The translations under genes were made by a program, and so were the position numbers. A stretch of DNA of 64,000 nucleotides from Marinagarivorans cellulosilyticus (GTDB taxonomy: Bacteria > Pseudomonadota > Gammaproteobacteria > Pseudomonadales > Cellvibrionaceae). The first letter of the stretch is position 1; every line of letters starts with the position of its first letter. Below are positions 9,473-18,443 of this stretch, one piece after another. The stretch lies in assembly GCF_021655555.1 (NCBI RefSeq), contig NZ_AP023086.1, positions 1,250,001-1,314,000 of the forward strand. The letters run 5' to 3'. The notes below the pieces were generated by a model. That model was given only the letters and a program-made list of their open reading frames with translations, was not told the DNA's origin and searched no databases.

Positions 9473-9497
9473 TCAGGCAATGAGCTTCATTGCCTGA
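9473..9497 (+). terminator. Perfect inverted repeat after the RAYT gene
   Basis: TCAGGCAATGA and TCATTGCCTGA form an 11-pair stem around GCT, 8 bases after the stop codon. There is no T run, so termination efficiency is uncertain. It could also be a REP-like target of the RAYT protein. Confidence 0.5.
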
Positions 9498-9534
9498 TAT
9501 TCACGCTTTGCTATAACCCCTTTCGTAACTCCGC

Positions 9535-9540
9535 TATAAT
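9535..9540 (+). promoter_or_regulatory. Possible -10 element of the dnaX operon
   Basis: TATAAT followed by a GC-rich discriminator (GCCCCG) lies 67 bases before the dnaX start codon. No good -35 hexamer is seen at 16-18 bases. The GC-rich discriminator would fit growth-rate control. Confidence 0.4.
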
Positions 9541-9606
9541 GCCCCGTTGTTTTGACTTCTAATTTTTAACCGTGCGTAGCTATTGTGTACGCATTAGGGT
9601 GAGCGA

Positions 9607-11529
9607 GTGAGCTATCAGGTATTGGCCCGGAAGTGGCGGCCGCGTATTTTTCGTGAAATGGTTGGGCAAGAGCACGTCTTAAAGGCGCTCATTAATGCGC
9701 TTGATCATAATCGTTTGCATCACGCTTATTTGTTTACCGGGACGCGCGGTGTCGGTAAAACGACTATTGCACGGATTCTGGCAAAGTGCCTTAACTGTGA
9801 AACAGGCGTAAGCTCCGAGCCTTGTGGCCAGTGCCCGTCTTGTATGGAGATCGCCGAGGGGCGCTTTGTCGACCTTATTGAAGTCGATGCAGCCTCGCGT
9901 ACACGGGTTGAAGACACCCGCGAGCTACTCGACAACGTTCAGTACGCGCCAACGCGTGGTCGCTATAAGATCTACCTGATCGATGAGGTGCACATGCTGT
10001 CTACGCACAGCTTTAATGCACTGCTTAAAACTTTAGAAGAGCCGCCCGAGCACGTTAAATTCTTGCTGGCAACAACAGACCCGCAAAAATTGCCGGTAAC
10101 GATATTGTCGCGTTGTTTACAGTTTAATTTAAAAAACATGTCGCCCGAGCGCATAGTGGATCACTTGCAATTCGTTTTAGGCGAAGAGGTTATTCCTTGT
10201 GAAGATGCTGCCTTGTGGCAGCTGGCGCGTTCGGCGGACGGCAGTATGCGGGATGCGCTTAGCCTAACCGACCAAGCTATTGCGTTTGGTGGTGGCAAGG
10301 TGTCCGATGCTGATGTCATTGCCATGCTTGGCACCATCGACCATAAGTTAATCGAAAAACTTGTACGTGCGCTCATTCATGGTAGCGGACCAGAGGTATT
10401 AACCGCTGTCGCTGAGTTTTCTGAGCACGCCCCAGATTACTATGGCGCACTGGGTGAGTTAATTACTTTTTTGCACCGCCTTGCAATTGCGCAGGCCATG
10501 CCGGAAGCGCTGGACAATAGCTACGGCGATCGCCAAACCATTTTAGAATTGTGCCAATTGTTACCGCCCGAAGATGTACAGCTTTTTTACCAGACAGCTT
10601 TAATCGGGCGCAGAGATTTACATTTATCGCCAGATCCGCGTTCGGGTTTAGAGATGACACTGCTGCGCATGTTAGCGTTTAAGCCACAAGGCGTGGCCGA
10701 TGTGCCTACGCAAACGCTTGCGCGCACTGCCGCTCAGACAGAGGCGCCGGCTGCAGCGGTACCCCATGAACCCGCACCGCCAGAAGCGACCCCTGCTCAA
10801 GATATACCGCCAGCGGTTTTACCTTCAGCGGCTCCAGAGCCTCGTCAGCAAGTCGTCGAGCGGCAACCTGTCACAGCACCGCCGGTTGAGGCCACTCCCC
10901 CGTGGGAGAACCAACAGGCGCCCGCTCCAACGGCACAACCCAACACGTTAAAAGCCAACGCGGTAACAGAAAGTCCAGAGGTCGCCGATACCGCAAAAAA
11001 GTCCCTTGAGGCGCTATTGAATGCGCCTGAATTATCGGGATTAAAACCAGCCTCGCAAATTGCTTCGCCGCCGCCTAAACCCGCTGAGTCACAAGTTGTG
11101 CCGGTTCAGGCTCCTGCCGAGGCACCTCGAGACCCTCTAAGCGTTAAGCCCGAGCACTGGCTTTCGGTGTACCATAGTTTGGGAGTGAAAGGGGTTTTGC
11201 AAAGCACTGTGGCTAACTGTGCTTTAGTGAATTGCGAAGACGGGCACTTTTTCTTTTGTTTAGATCAAAACAAAGGCGCATTGTTTGATGATTCGCATAA
11301 GCAGCGCTTTAATGATTTGCTCAACGATTATTTTCAGACTCCGGTTAAGGTCCATATCGAGCTGGCTGCAATCACGTCAGATATGATCACGCCGGCTATT
11401 GATGCTGAAAATAGACGCCAGCAAGCGCTGGCCGAAGCAATTAATAAAATGCAGCGCGAGCCCTTTGTGCAAGATTTACAGGCCCATTTTAGTGCCGTGC
11501 TGGATGTAGAGTCAGTTAAGGTGCACTAG
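9607..11529 (+). CDS. dnaX: DNA polymerase III subunits tau and gamma
   Basis: DnaX is the ATPase of the clamp loader, placing the beta clamp on primed DNA; tau also couples polymerase cores and helicase. The 640-aa product has the Walker A GTRGVGKTT, the zinc module CLNCETGVSSEPCGQCPSC, the DEVHMLS box and sensor LLATTDPQKLP. A proline/alanine-rich linker (about 365-500) and the C-terminal tau domain follow. Start is GTG at 9607, matching the conserved SYQVLARKWRP beginning. The length is close to the E. coli protein. A -1 frameshift site at 10995-11001 would yield a gamma form of about 467 residues. It leads an operon with ybaB and recR. Confidence 0.98.
   Translation: MSYQVLARKWRPRIFREMVGQEHVLKALINALDHNRLHHAYLFTGTRGVGKTTIARILAKCLNCETGVSSEPCGQCPSCMEIAEGRFVDLIEVDAASRTRVEDTRELLDNVQYAPTRGRYKIYLIDEVHMLSTHSFNALLKTLEEPPEHVKFLLATTDPQKLPVTILSRCLQFNLKNMSPERIVDHLQFVLGEEVIPCEDAALWQLARSADGSMRDALSLTDQAIAFGGGKVSDADVIAMLGTIDHKLIEKLVRALIHGSGPEVLTAVAEFSEHAPDYYGALGELITFLHRLAIAQAMPEALDNSYGDRQTILELCQLLPPEDVQLFYQTALIGRRDLHLSPDPRSGLEMTLLRMLAFKPQGVADVPTQTLARTAAQTEAPAAAVPHEPAPPEATPAQDIPPAVLPSAAPEPRQQVVERQPVTAPPVEATPPWENQQAPAPTAQPNTLKANAVTESPEVADTAKKSLEALLNAPELSGLKPASQIASPPPKPAESQVVPVQAPAEAPRDPLSVKPEHWLSVYHSLGVKGVLQSTVANCALVNCEDGHFFFCLDQNKGALFDDSHKQRFNDLLNDYFQTPVKVHIELAAITSDMITPAIDAENRRQQALAEAINKMQREPFVQDLQAHFSAVLDVESVKVH
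10995..11028 (+). promoter_or_regulatory. Programmed -1 frameshift signal in dnaX
   Basis: The heptamer A AAA AAG (10995-11001) is in the correct phase (GCA AAA AAG). Slipping back one base gives GTC CCT TGA, ending gamma after two more codons. Seven bases downstream a stem AGGCGC (11009-11014) / GCGCCT (11023-11028) can stall ribosomes, and AGAGG (10977-10981) lies 13 bases upstream as a possible stimulatory Shine-Dalgarno. This is the same arrangement as E. coli dnaX. Confidence 0.85.
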
Positions 11530-11576
11530 CTCGCTAGTGTTTTTAATGAACCCCTTCAATTAAAGGTGTAGCCACT

Positions 11577-11909
11577 ATGAATGGTCTTGGTGACATGATG
11601 AAACAACTGCAGGGAATGCAGTCGCAAATGCAAGAAAACATGGAAAAAATGCAGGAAGAACTCAGCAGGCTTGAGATTAACGGTAGCGCCGGCGCTGGCT
11701 TGGTTACTGTCACTATGAATGGGCGCCATGATGTGAAAAGTGTGAGTATTGATCAGTCGTTAATGACTGAGGATAAAGAAATGCTAGAAGACCTGTTAGC
11801 GGCTGCGGTGAACGATTGTGTACGAAAAGTCGAAGCCGAAAACAAAAGCCGGATGGGGAACTTAGCGGGCGGTATGCAAATGCCCCCGGGTTTCAAAATG
11901 CCTTTTTAA
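11577..11909 (+). CDS. ybaB: YbaB/EbfC family nucleoid-associated protein
   Basis: This small 110-aa DNA-binding protein forms dimers that bind and compact DNA; the family is nearly always encoded between dnaX and recR, as here. It starts with a methionine- and glutamine-rich coiled-coil helix (MKQLQGMQSQMQENMEKMQ). The conserved GAGLVTVTMNGRHDVKSV strand region and a C-terminal MGNLAGGMQMPPGFKMPF tail follow. The Shine-Dalgarno AAAGGTG precedes ATG. Length is normal for the family. Confidence 0.96.
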   Translation: MNGLGDMMKQLQGMQSQMQENMEKMQEELSRLEINGSAGAGLVTVTMNGRHDVKSVSIDQSLMTEDKEMLEDLLAAAVNDCVRKVEAENKSRMGNLAGGMQMPPGFKMPF

Positions 11910-11942
11910 TGTGCGACATGTTTTGTTACTCGGAGTTTTTTG

Positions 11943-12536
11943 GTGTATAGCCCTTTAATTAGTCAGCTGATTGAATCTTTACGGGTGTTGCCTGGTGTAG
12001 GGCCGAAGTCTGCTCAGCGCATGGCTTTGCAGTTGCTAGAGCGAAATCAATCGGGTGCTTTGCGCTTGGCTGGTGCTTTAACGCAGGCTTGCGAAAAGGT
12101 TGGGCGTTGCGAAAGCTGTCGCACATTGACCGAAGAGACCGTGTGCAGCCTTTGTAAAAGTACGCGTCGCGATGCCAGCTTGCTATGCATAGTTGAGATG
12201 CCTGCCGATGTTTTTGCTTTAGAGCAATCGGGCACTTTCTCGGGTAAGTATTTTGTCCTTATGGGTAAGCTTTCACCGCTAGATGGTATTGGCCCCAAAG
12301 AGTTGGGTTTAGAGCAATTAGCGCATCGCTTTGCCGTTGGCGAAATTGACGAAGTGATTATAGCGACCAACCCAACAATGGAAGGCGAGGCCACAGCACA
12401 TTACATTGCTGAAATGGCGAAACAACACAAACTGAAAGTATCACGTATTGCCCACGGGGTTCCTTTGGGTGGTGAACTCGAGTTTATTGATGGCGGAACT
12501 TTGGCGCACGCCTTAGCTAGCCGAAGAGAAATTTAA
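11943..12536 (+). CDS. recR: Recombination mediator protein RecR
   Basis: RecR works with RecF and RecO to load RecA onto SSB-coated gaps. The 197-aa product has the helix-hairpin-helix LPGVGPKSAQRMALQLL, a four-cysteine zinc finger (CESC...CSLC) and a Toprim domain (LLCIVEMPADVFALEQSG, then ATNPTMEGEATAHYIAE). Family proteins begin SPLISQL-like, so GTG at 11943 is preferred over TTG one codon earlier; CGGAG lies 7 bases upstream. Its TAA overlaps the ATG of the next gene, suggesting translational coupling. Confidence 0.97.
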   Translation: MYSPLISQLIESLRVLPGVGPKSAQRMALQLLERNQSGALRLAGALTQACEKVGRCESCRTLTEETVCSLCKSTRRDASLLCIVEMPADVFALEQSGTFSGKYFVLMGKLSPLDGIGPKELGLEQLAHRFAVGEIDEVIIATNPTMEGEATAHYIAEMAKQHKLKVSRIAHGVPLGGELEFIDGGTLAHALASRREI

Positions 12537-13675
12537 TGGATGATGTACCTGTAAGTCCTGGCTCATTATTGCGCCAGAGCATTATTTTTATTAATGATGA
12601 TGAAACCTTAGCCAATTATTGCAGCACTTGGTTGCAATGCCGTTTGTTGGCCGTTGATACCGAGTTTATGCGGGTTGATACCTATTACCCAATCGCGGCG
12701 TTAATTCAGGTTAATGATGGCAATGCCAACTATCTGATCGACCCTTTGGATATTACCGATTGGCAACCTTTGGCTAGTGTTTTAGCTTCTGATGACGTTA
12801 TTAAAGCTTTTCACGCCTGCTCAGAAGACCTCGATGTTTTTAATACGCTACTTGGTGTATTACCCAATAAATTGTTTGATACCCAAGCTGCAGCGGCTTT
12901 GCTAGGTATTGGTGCTAGCGTAGGTTATGCAAATTTAGTCAATGAGTGTTTACAGGTAGAACTGCCAAAAGGCGAAACGCGATCCAATTGGCTAGCTAGG
13001 CCATTAAGTGATGCGCAAAATTTATACGCGGCACTGGATGTAGATTATTTATTTGAACTCACCGTGCTGCTTGAGCAGCGCTTGGCGGCTAAAGAGCGGC
13101 AAGCATGGGTGTATGAAGAAAGCCAAGCGATTATTGATAATTATATTGCGAATGCAGACCCGTCTAGTGGGTTCTATAAATCCAATAATACATGGCGCTT
13201 GAACGCACAAGACCTTATCGTGGCAAAGCAGCTATTCGATTGGCGCGAAATTACCGCGCGAGAGCGCAATATACCGCGTACCCGCATTTTAAAGGATGCT
13301 CAGCTCTTTGAAGTTATTCAACGAAAACCGAATGCGCTTGCTCAGTTAAAAGCTTTGGGTTTTCACGATAGTGCCATTCGAAAGTTTGGCAAAGCCATTT
13401 TGAGCTTACTTGACCCTGCCGAAAATTCATCGGCTGTTGAATTAAAAGCTTCGCAAAAACCACTGACTAAGGCTCAGCGCGAGCGCGTAAAAGGGTTAAA
13501 GGAAACTGTAAATTCTATTGCCGAGCAATATGGTATCGCACCTGAAATTCTTGCCCGTAAAGCGGATTATCAAATGGTGGCAAGAACTACTCCGGCTGAT
13601 AGCCGAGATGTGGATGCCTTGCTCACTTGCCTGCAAGGGTGGCGAAAACAATTCTTTGAAAGTATATCTCTATGA
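12536..13675 (+). CDS. rnd: Ribonuclease D
   Basis: RNase D is a 3'-5' exoribonuclease that trims tRNA precursors. The 379-aa product has the DEDD exonuclease domain first (AVDTEFMRVDT with D41 and E43, HACSEDLDVF, then YAALDVDYLFEL) and two HRDC domains later (about 215-285 and 295-375). Length matches the family (about 375 aa). The start ATG overlaps the recR stop and its own stop overlaps the start of ycgL, so it is within the dnaX-slyX operon. Confidence 0.96.
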   Translation: MDDVPVSPGSLLRQSIIFINDDETLANYCSTWLQCRLLAVDTEFMRVDTYYPIAALIQVNDGNANYLIDPLDITDWQPLASVLASDDVIKAFHACSEDLDVFNTLLGVLPNKLFDTQAAAALLGIGASVGYANLVNECLQVELPKGETRSNWLARPLSDAQNLYAALDVDYLFELTVLLEQRLAAKERQAWVYEESQAIIDNYIANADPSSGFYKSNNTWRLNAQDLIVAKQLFDWREITARERNIPRTRILKDAQLFEVIQRKPNALAQLKALGFHDSAIRKFGKAILSLLDPAENSSAVELKASQKPLTKAQRERVKGLKETVNSIAEQYGIAPEILARKADYQMVARTTPADSRDVDALLTCLQGWRKQFFESISL

Positions 13676-13968
13676 CGCAAAAAATAATTTGTGATATTTA
13701 CCGTAGTGCGAAGAAAGACGGCCTGTATTTATATGTGCCTAAATTGAAAGGTTTAGCCGATGTGCCAGAAGCGCTGCTTGATATGTTTGGCCAACCGCAA
13801 CTGGCTTTTTCGATGGTGCTAACACCGCAGAAGCAGTTGGTAAAAGAAGACATTACTAAAGTGCTGGCGGCGTTGAATGAAAAAGGCTACTTTTTACAGT
13901 TACCACCTGTGAATGAGGATGATTATATGCAGGCGGTTAACCAGCACAATAGTAAGCTTGCGAAGTGA
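13672..13968 (+). CDS. ycgL: YcgL domain protein
   Basis: This is a small conserved gammaproteobacterial protein of unknown molecular function. The 98-aa product has the family's features: CDIYRSAKKDGLYLYV near the N terminus, a central FGQPQLAFSMVLT segment and a late LNEKGYFLQLPP. It overlaps rnd by four bases (ATGA) and ycgN by a GTGA overlap, the usual rnd-ycgL-ycgN order. No signal peptide or membrane segment is visible. Confidence 0.93.
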   Translation: MTQKIICDIYRSAKKDGLYLYVPKLKGLADVPEALLDMFGQPQLAFSMVLTPQKQLVKEDITKVLAALNEKGYFLQLPPVNEDDYMQAVNQHNSKLAK

Positions 13969-14429
13969 CCCAGCCTAACACTGAATCCAAATTTTGGTGG
14001 CGCCAAGGCTTAGATGCCTTAAACAGCGACCAATGGGAACAGCTATGTGATGGTTGCGGTTTGTGTTGCTTACACAAGCTCGAAGACGAAGAAACCGGTG
14101 AATATCACTACACAAGTTTGGCGTGCGATTTGTTAAATACGACGTCTTGTGAGTGTGGCGATTATGAAAACCGTACTGAGCGGGTGCCTGAGTGTCTTAA
14201 ATTAACCCAGCAGAATTATCATCAAGCCCTACCTTGGCTGCCAAATAGCTGTGCTTACAAGCGTGTAGCGCAAGGCCTAGATCTGCCACGCTGGCATCAC
14301 CTTCGGGCGGGGGGAAAAGCGCTAATGCATAAACACGGTTTATCTGTAAGTGGCAAAGTACAGCATGCTGCAGGTATTGATGAAGATGATTACCAAGAGT
14401 ATGTCTTGCAGTGGGTCGATGGGGAATAA
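13965..14429 (+). CDS. ycgN: YcgN/UPF0260 cysteine-cluster protein
   Basis: This 154-aa member of the CxxxCxxC zinc/iron-cluster family has conserved cysteine sets CDGCGLCCLHK, SCECGDY, PECLKL and SCAYKR. These may bind a metal or an iron-sulphur cluster, but the biochemical role is not established. It starts with GTG overlapping the ycgL stop. Length is typical (about 150). Confidence 0.93.
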   Translation: MTQPNTESKFWWRQGLDALNSDQWEQLCDGCGLCCLHKLEDEETGEYHYTSLACDLLNTTSCECGDYENRTERVPECLKLTQQNYHQALPWLPNSCAYKRVAQGLDLPRWHHLRAGGKALMHKHGLSVSGKVQHAAGIDEDDYQEYVLQWVDGE

Positions 14430-14431
14430 AT

Positions 14432-14641
14432 ATGAATAATGATATTGTTGAATTGCAGCAGCGGCTGGCCTTTCAGGAAGACGCTATTGCAAAGCTGAGC
14501 GATCATATCGCTCTACAAGATCGTGATTTATTAGAGGCCAAGCAGCATATACAGATATTACGCGAGAAGTTTTTAGAGTTATCTGATGAGTTTGAACAGA
14601 TAGCGCCGGCTAATGGCAACGAGCGTCCACCGCATTATTAA
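14432..14641 (+). CDS. slyX: SlyX family protein
   Basis: This small 69-aa coiled-coil protein of unknown function has the family pattern: heptads over residues 1-50 (VELQQRLAFQEDAIAKLSDH) and the characteristic C-terminal RPPHY. The ATG at 14432 is preferred because GGGGAA lies 7-8 bases upstream; an earlier in-frame start at 14411 inside ycgN is unlikely. It is the last recognised member of the operon. Confidence 0.92.
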   Translation: MNNDIVELQQRLAFQEDAIAKLSDHIALQDRDLLEAKQHIQILREKFLELSDEFEQIAPANGNERPPHY

Positions 14642-14654
14642 TGGGTTTTTAATT

Positions 14655-15068
14655 ATGTTTACAGCATCGGAACATTTACATGGTTGGTTAGTTTATGGCG
14701 GCGGCGCTGTACTGGGCCTTTTGTGCTGGTGGTATTTATTGATCAAACTTCCTGTTAAGCCTATTCGGTCACTATTATTTGGCGCTATGGTTGGGGCTTT
14801 ATGCATGCCTTGGCCCACTGAGGATGGTGGCCAGTTTTTTGCGCCGGCCTGGCTTATTGCTGGTAGTGATGGTCTGTTTGATGGCGCGGATGCTTTTTGG
14901 CGCGCAGGTACGCCTTTGTTAATGGCTATTGCTGGCGCTGCAATGGTTGCGTTAATCATTCAAATTGCTTTTTCTATAAAGGCTGATTCTCAGCAAAAAG
15001 CGAGCGCAACGGTCAAGCGTGCTCGTGAGCGTAGTGATAAACAACGTGCCGGTGCTAGCACGGTTTAA
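14655..15068 (+). CDS. Inner-membrane protein of unknown function
   Basis: I do not recognise this 137-aa protein. It has three hydrophobic segments (about 10-30, 38-58 and 82-104) and a basic cytoplasmic C-terminal tail (VKRARERSDKQRAG). It lies 13 bases after slyX on the same strand and is probably co-transcribed. The ATG at 14655 is chosen because an upstream in-frame start would overlap slyX without a ribosome-binding site. Confidence 0.6.
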   Translation: MFTASEHLHGWLVYGGGAVLGLLCWWYLLIKLPVKPIRSLLFGAMVGALCMPWPTEDGGQFFAPAWLIAGSDGLFDGADAFWRAGTPLLMAIAGAAMVALIIQIAFSIKADSQQKASATVKRARERSDKQRAGASTV

Positions 15069-15095
15069 GAGTACGCAGCCCTACACCAAGAATCT

Positions 15096-15113
15096 CTCCC
15101 CTGCTAAGGGGAG
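15096..15113 (+). other. Short hairpin after the dnaX-slyX operon
   Basis: CTCCCCT pairs with AGGGGAG around GCTA, 27 bases after the stop at 15068. No T run follows, so it may be a weak or factor-dependent end of the operon. Confidence 0.4.
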
Positions 15114-15182
15114 GACCCCCCATGAAATTTCAATCCATTACTCTACGTGACGCAAGACCTGCTATAACTAAAAGGTAGCCGG

Positions 15183-15200
15183 TAAAAGGAATTCCTTTTA
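15183..15200. promoter_or_regulatory. Perfect 18-bp palindrome upstream of the VWA gene
   Basis: TAAAAGGAATTCCTTTTA is perfectly self-complementary and lies 23 bases before the start codon of the VWA gene, just downstream of a TATAAC -10-like sequence near 15163. This position suits an operator. The regulator is unknown. Confidence 0.35.
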
Positions 15201-15223
15201 ACTGTTAATAAGTCACTGTGGGG

Positions 15224-17716
15224 ATGGATGTGCATCATCGTTACCAAGTAACACGTGGTTCTATACGTTTGCTCGCGAAGCTATTACGGCAATGCTTGGT
15301 GTTGCCGCGCTTGCTGTTGTGGTTATTGCTAGGTTTTCTATTAGTGCCTACCTCGAGCTGGGCGGGTGAAGCCGATGTGCGCTTAGTTATTGATATCTCT
15401 GGCAGCATGAAACGCAACGACCCGCAAAACCTTCGTCAGCCGGCGGTTAATTTATTGATGGAGCTGTTACCCGACGGTAGTCATGCTGGCGTATGGACCT
15501 TTGGTAAAGAGGTAAATATGTTAGTGCCATTTGGTGAGGTGGATAGCCAGTGGCGCGAGATGGCCACTCAAAAAGCGGGAGAGATTAATTCGGTAGGGCT
15601 TTATACCAACATTGGGGGCGCGCTAGAAAAGGCGACGGCCGTTACCCCTACATCGCAAGGCAAGGCGCATATCATACTGCTTACTGACGGCATGGTTGAT
15701 ATTGATAAAGACCCACTTGTTAACCAAAAGGAATGGCGCAGGATTGTGGATAAAATCCTACCGTTGGTAAAAGACCAAGGGTTTAGCATTCATACCATTG
15801 CCTTGTCTGATCATGCTGATACAGAATTAATGAAAAAACTGTCTAGGGCGACGGACGGCCATTCTGGTACAGCTAAAACAGCAGATGAGCTGATGCCGGA
15901 GTTCCTAAAGGCGTTCGATGCAGCGGCACCATCTCAGCAGCTGCCATTATTGGGAAACCGCTTTGTTGTTGACTCCTCTGTCGAGGAGTTTACCGCGTTA
16001 ATGTTCAGGGGTAACCCAGCAGAGTCGATAGCTTTAATTGGCCCAGATAATGAGCCTGTCCATCATGGAGATTTAAGTGCAGATGTAAGCTGGCACCATA
16101 CAGACGGCTACGATTTAGTCACTGTAACGCGGCCCTTGGAGGGGGAGTGGCAGGTCTCCGGTAAGTTAGCTGCCGGTAGTCGTATTACCGTGGTTAGTGA
16201 TCTTAATTTACGGGTAAAGCCGTTACCTATTAACGCCCCTGTTGGAAGTGTGCTGGAATTACAGCTGGCGCTTCAGGAAGACAATAAAATAATTACACGT
16301 AAAGACTTTTTAAATATTTTATCAATACAGGCAAAGTCAACATATTCAGGCTCTATCGATCCATCGTGGATGCACAATATGGATACCAATTCGCCTCCTT
16401 CTAACGGTGTCTTTTCCGCTTCAATGGATGGTTTTAAAAAGCCCGGCGAGTATTTGATTAAAGTGGAGCTTGATGGAAAAAGCTTTCAGCGGGGGTTTTC
16501 TCATCAGTTGCTTATTAGTATGCCTTTCGAGGCTGAGCTGAAGAAAGGGTATAACGATAATAGTCAGCGCGAGTACCGCGTTATCATTCGTAAGAATGCA
16601 GAGCATATTCAGCCCAATAATACCCAGATGGCACTGTCACTACTAACGCCCGACCGGCGTAAGCACGTATACCCGCTTGAAATTAACGAAAAAGACACGT
16701 GGGAATACGCCATCTTACCGCAGCAAGAGGGCCAGTATCAGCTGCAGGTTAAGGTGACGGGAGTGGATGATCGGGGCGAGGTATTTGAGTACACGTTAAA
16801 CGACCTCGATTTTAAGAATACCCCTGGAGATGATTTTGCCTCCATGCTTGGTGAGCCAGAAGTGGCTACTCCAAAAGAAGATGTCGCTTCAAGCGTTGCG
16901 TCTTCAGTTTCTGCGTCCTCAGCTCCTGCGGAGCCATCGCCTGAAGAGGAAGTAGCTGTTGCTGAAGAAAGTTCTGAGCTTTTGTTTTATATCGGTTTGG
17001 GGGTGGGCAATTTATTGCTGCTAGGTATTGGTATCTTTGCGTTTCGTAAAATCCTCGGTGCGACATCAGAAAGCCCAGAAAACGCGACCGATGAGCAGCC
17101 TGAGCCGGCGGTTGCAGAGGAAGATACCAGTGCAGAGGAAGAACCCGAGATAGACCCTGGGACCATGGAAATGGAAGAGATTGACGATGAAATTCCACCA
17201 ATGGAGGACCTAGAGCCCGATATGGATTTCGAGGAGGACGATATCGAGGAGCCGGAAGTGCAAAGCGAGGCCATGCCCGAGACAGAGGACCTCCAGGTTG
17301 AGGAGCCGAGGGAACCTGAGGTAGAGCGTATCGACGAAGATTTTGATTTCGACCTTTCTGCTTTGGACTCTGAAGCCGGGGATGATGATACCTTTGCTGT
17401 TTCTCCTCAGGCTGAACAGAGTGAACCACAAGAGCCTGAGATAGAAGACGAGCTTCCCTCCGATACCGTTACTGAGCCCGAAATAGAGGCCGCGGAGGAG
17501 GAACCCGAAGAGGAGCCTGAAGAGGAGGATATGGCTCAAGCGATGCTTAAGGCACAGGGGCTGGATTTGGCGGAGGACGAGCTTGATGATGCCATCTCAA
17601 ACCTTATCGACGAGTTAGATGACGACGCTGAGGAACCCACTAAAAAGCCAGATTCTAATATGGCTGGTGAGATAAACCTTGATGATTTCGACTTCGATGA
17701 CGACGATGACAAATAA
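15224..17716 (+). CDS. VWA-domain membrane protein, TIGR03503-like
   Basis: A large (830-aa) exported protein. A basic N terminus leads into a long hydrophobic signal (LLLWLLLGFLLVPTSSWA), then a von Willebrand A domain with the MIDAS motif DISGS (near residue 55) and TDG later. Middle beta-rich domains follow. A single transmembrane segment (around 590-610, FYIGLGVGNLLLLGIGIFAF) precedes a very acidic, proline-rich cytoplasmic tail of about 210 residues. The architecture matches the gammaproteobacterial TIGR03503 family, whose function is unknown. The start is uncertain between GTG 15218 and ATG 15224. Confidence 0.8.
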   Translation: MDVHHRYQVTRGSIRLLAKLLRQCLVLPRLLLWLLLGFLLVPTSSWAGEADVRLVIDISGSMKRNDPQNLRQPAVNLLMELLPDGSHAGVWTFGKEVNMLVPFGEVDSQWREMATQKAGEINSVGLYTNIGGALEKATAVTPTSQGKAHIILLTDGMVDIDKDPLVNQKEWRRIVDKILPLVKDQGFSIHTIALSDHADTELMKKLSRATDGHSGTAKTADELMPEFLKAFDAAAPSQQLPLLGNRFVVDSSVEEFTALMFRGNPAESIALIGPDNEPVHHGDLSADVSWHHTDGYDLVTVTRPLEGEWQVSGKLAAGSRITVVSDLNLRVKPLPINAPVGSVLELQLALQEDNKIITRKDFLNILSIQAKSTYSGSIDPSWMHNMDTNSPPSNGVFSASMDGFKKPGEYLIKVELDGKSFQRGFSHQLLISMPFEAELKKGYNDNSQREYRVIIRKNAEHIQPNNTQMALSLLTPDRRKHVYPLEINEKDTWEYAILPQQEGQYQLQVKVTGVDDRGEVFEYTLNDLDFKNTPGDDFASMLGEPEVATPKEDVASSVASSVSASSAPAEPSPEEEVAVAEESSELLFYIGLGVGNLLLLGIGIFAFRKILGATSESPENATDEQPEPAVAEEDTSAEEEPEIDPGTMEMEEIDDEIPPMEDLEPDMDFEEDDIEEPEVQSEAMPETEDLQVEEPREPEVERIDEDFDFDLSALDSEAGDDDTFAVSPQAEQSEPQEPEIEDELPSDTVTEPEIEAAEEEPEEEPEEEDMAQAMLKAQGLDLAEDELDDAISNLIDELDDDAEEPTKKPDSNMAGEINLDDFDFDDDDDK

Positions 17717-17870
17717 GTGATTGGTATTCCCGTTTTGTGTATTGGCGCACCTTTTTTGGGTGTTGTGCTTTTCGATGTAAAGCGGTTGCGTATACTAGCG
17801 GCCCAAATTAGTGCGTGCCTTGTTGGTTGTACTAGCTCTTCGACACATTTACCTGGAAATACGACAGCGA

Positions 17871-18296
17871 ATGGTGCAGCTTGTTATTTATGCAATTCAC
17901 TGCACAGCGATGCTTGCCTTAATCGCTATTGCCGTTATGCAGGTAAGGCACCTTAGTTTACGCTTGTCTTTGGCCCAATTAGCGGCGCTGTTACGTTTAG
18001 ATATTGCCTACAGTTGGTCTGCGTTAATTACTTTAATATCAGGTTTTATCATCTGGCTTACTGGCTCAGAGCTTCCGGGAAACCTTCTTTCCCAACCGTT
18101 ATTTCTCGCAAAGCTCATACTGTTCGCCGGTGTAGCATTGGTTTCTACATACCCTTCAATGACTTTTCTTAAGCTTAAGAATGGCGCGTTAATGTCCCGC
18201 ATGAGTATTTCTCCGGCTGTTATTTTTGTGGTTAAGCTGGAGGTCGCAATGCTTTCGGTTTTGATGTTACTGGCGCTGGCGCCGCGTATTCTCTGA
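17871..18296 (+). CDS. DUF2214-like membrane protein
   Basis: A small integral membrane protein (141 aa) with four hydrophobic segments and the pattern LRLDIAYSWSALITLISGF, FLAKLILF. This resembles the DUF2214 family of predicted membrane proteins of unknown function. ATG at 17871 is preferred because the first membrane helix begins right there; the reading frame is open from 17811. No strong Shine-Dalgarno sequence is seen, so the start is uncertain. Confidence 0.6.
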   Translation: MVQLVIYAIHCTAMLALIAIAVMQVRHLSLRLSLAQLAALLRLDIAYSWSALITLISGFIIWLTGSELPGNLLSQPLFLAKLILFAGVALVSTYPSMTFLKLKNGALMSRMSISPAVIFVVKLEVAMLSVLMLLALAPRIL

Positions 18297-18443
18297 CGTG
18301 CGCAATTTTAGGTCGGATTCTTTCGCGTTAAGCGTTACAATTTTACTTCACTTTTTTGATGCACCTATACAGTTGCCCTAAGGCTCATCGCTTTGCTGCT
18401 TTCTGACGTAGTAACTGTCTCTACTATTTAAGGTTAATAATCC

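Noticed and set aside
9466..9606. Signal recognition particle RNA (ffs) upstream of dnaX
   Set aside because: The conserved GGTCCGGAAGGAAGCAGCC core is absent.
16866..17539. Long minus-strand ORFs opposite the VWA protein tail
   Set aside because: They are shadows of the acidic, repetitive coding tail; serine/arginine-rich readings of this type are artefacts.
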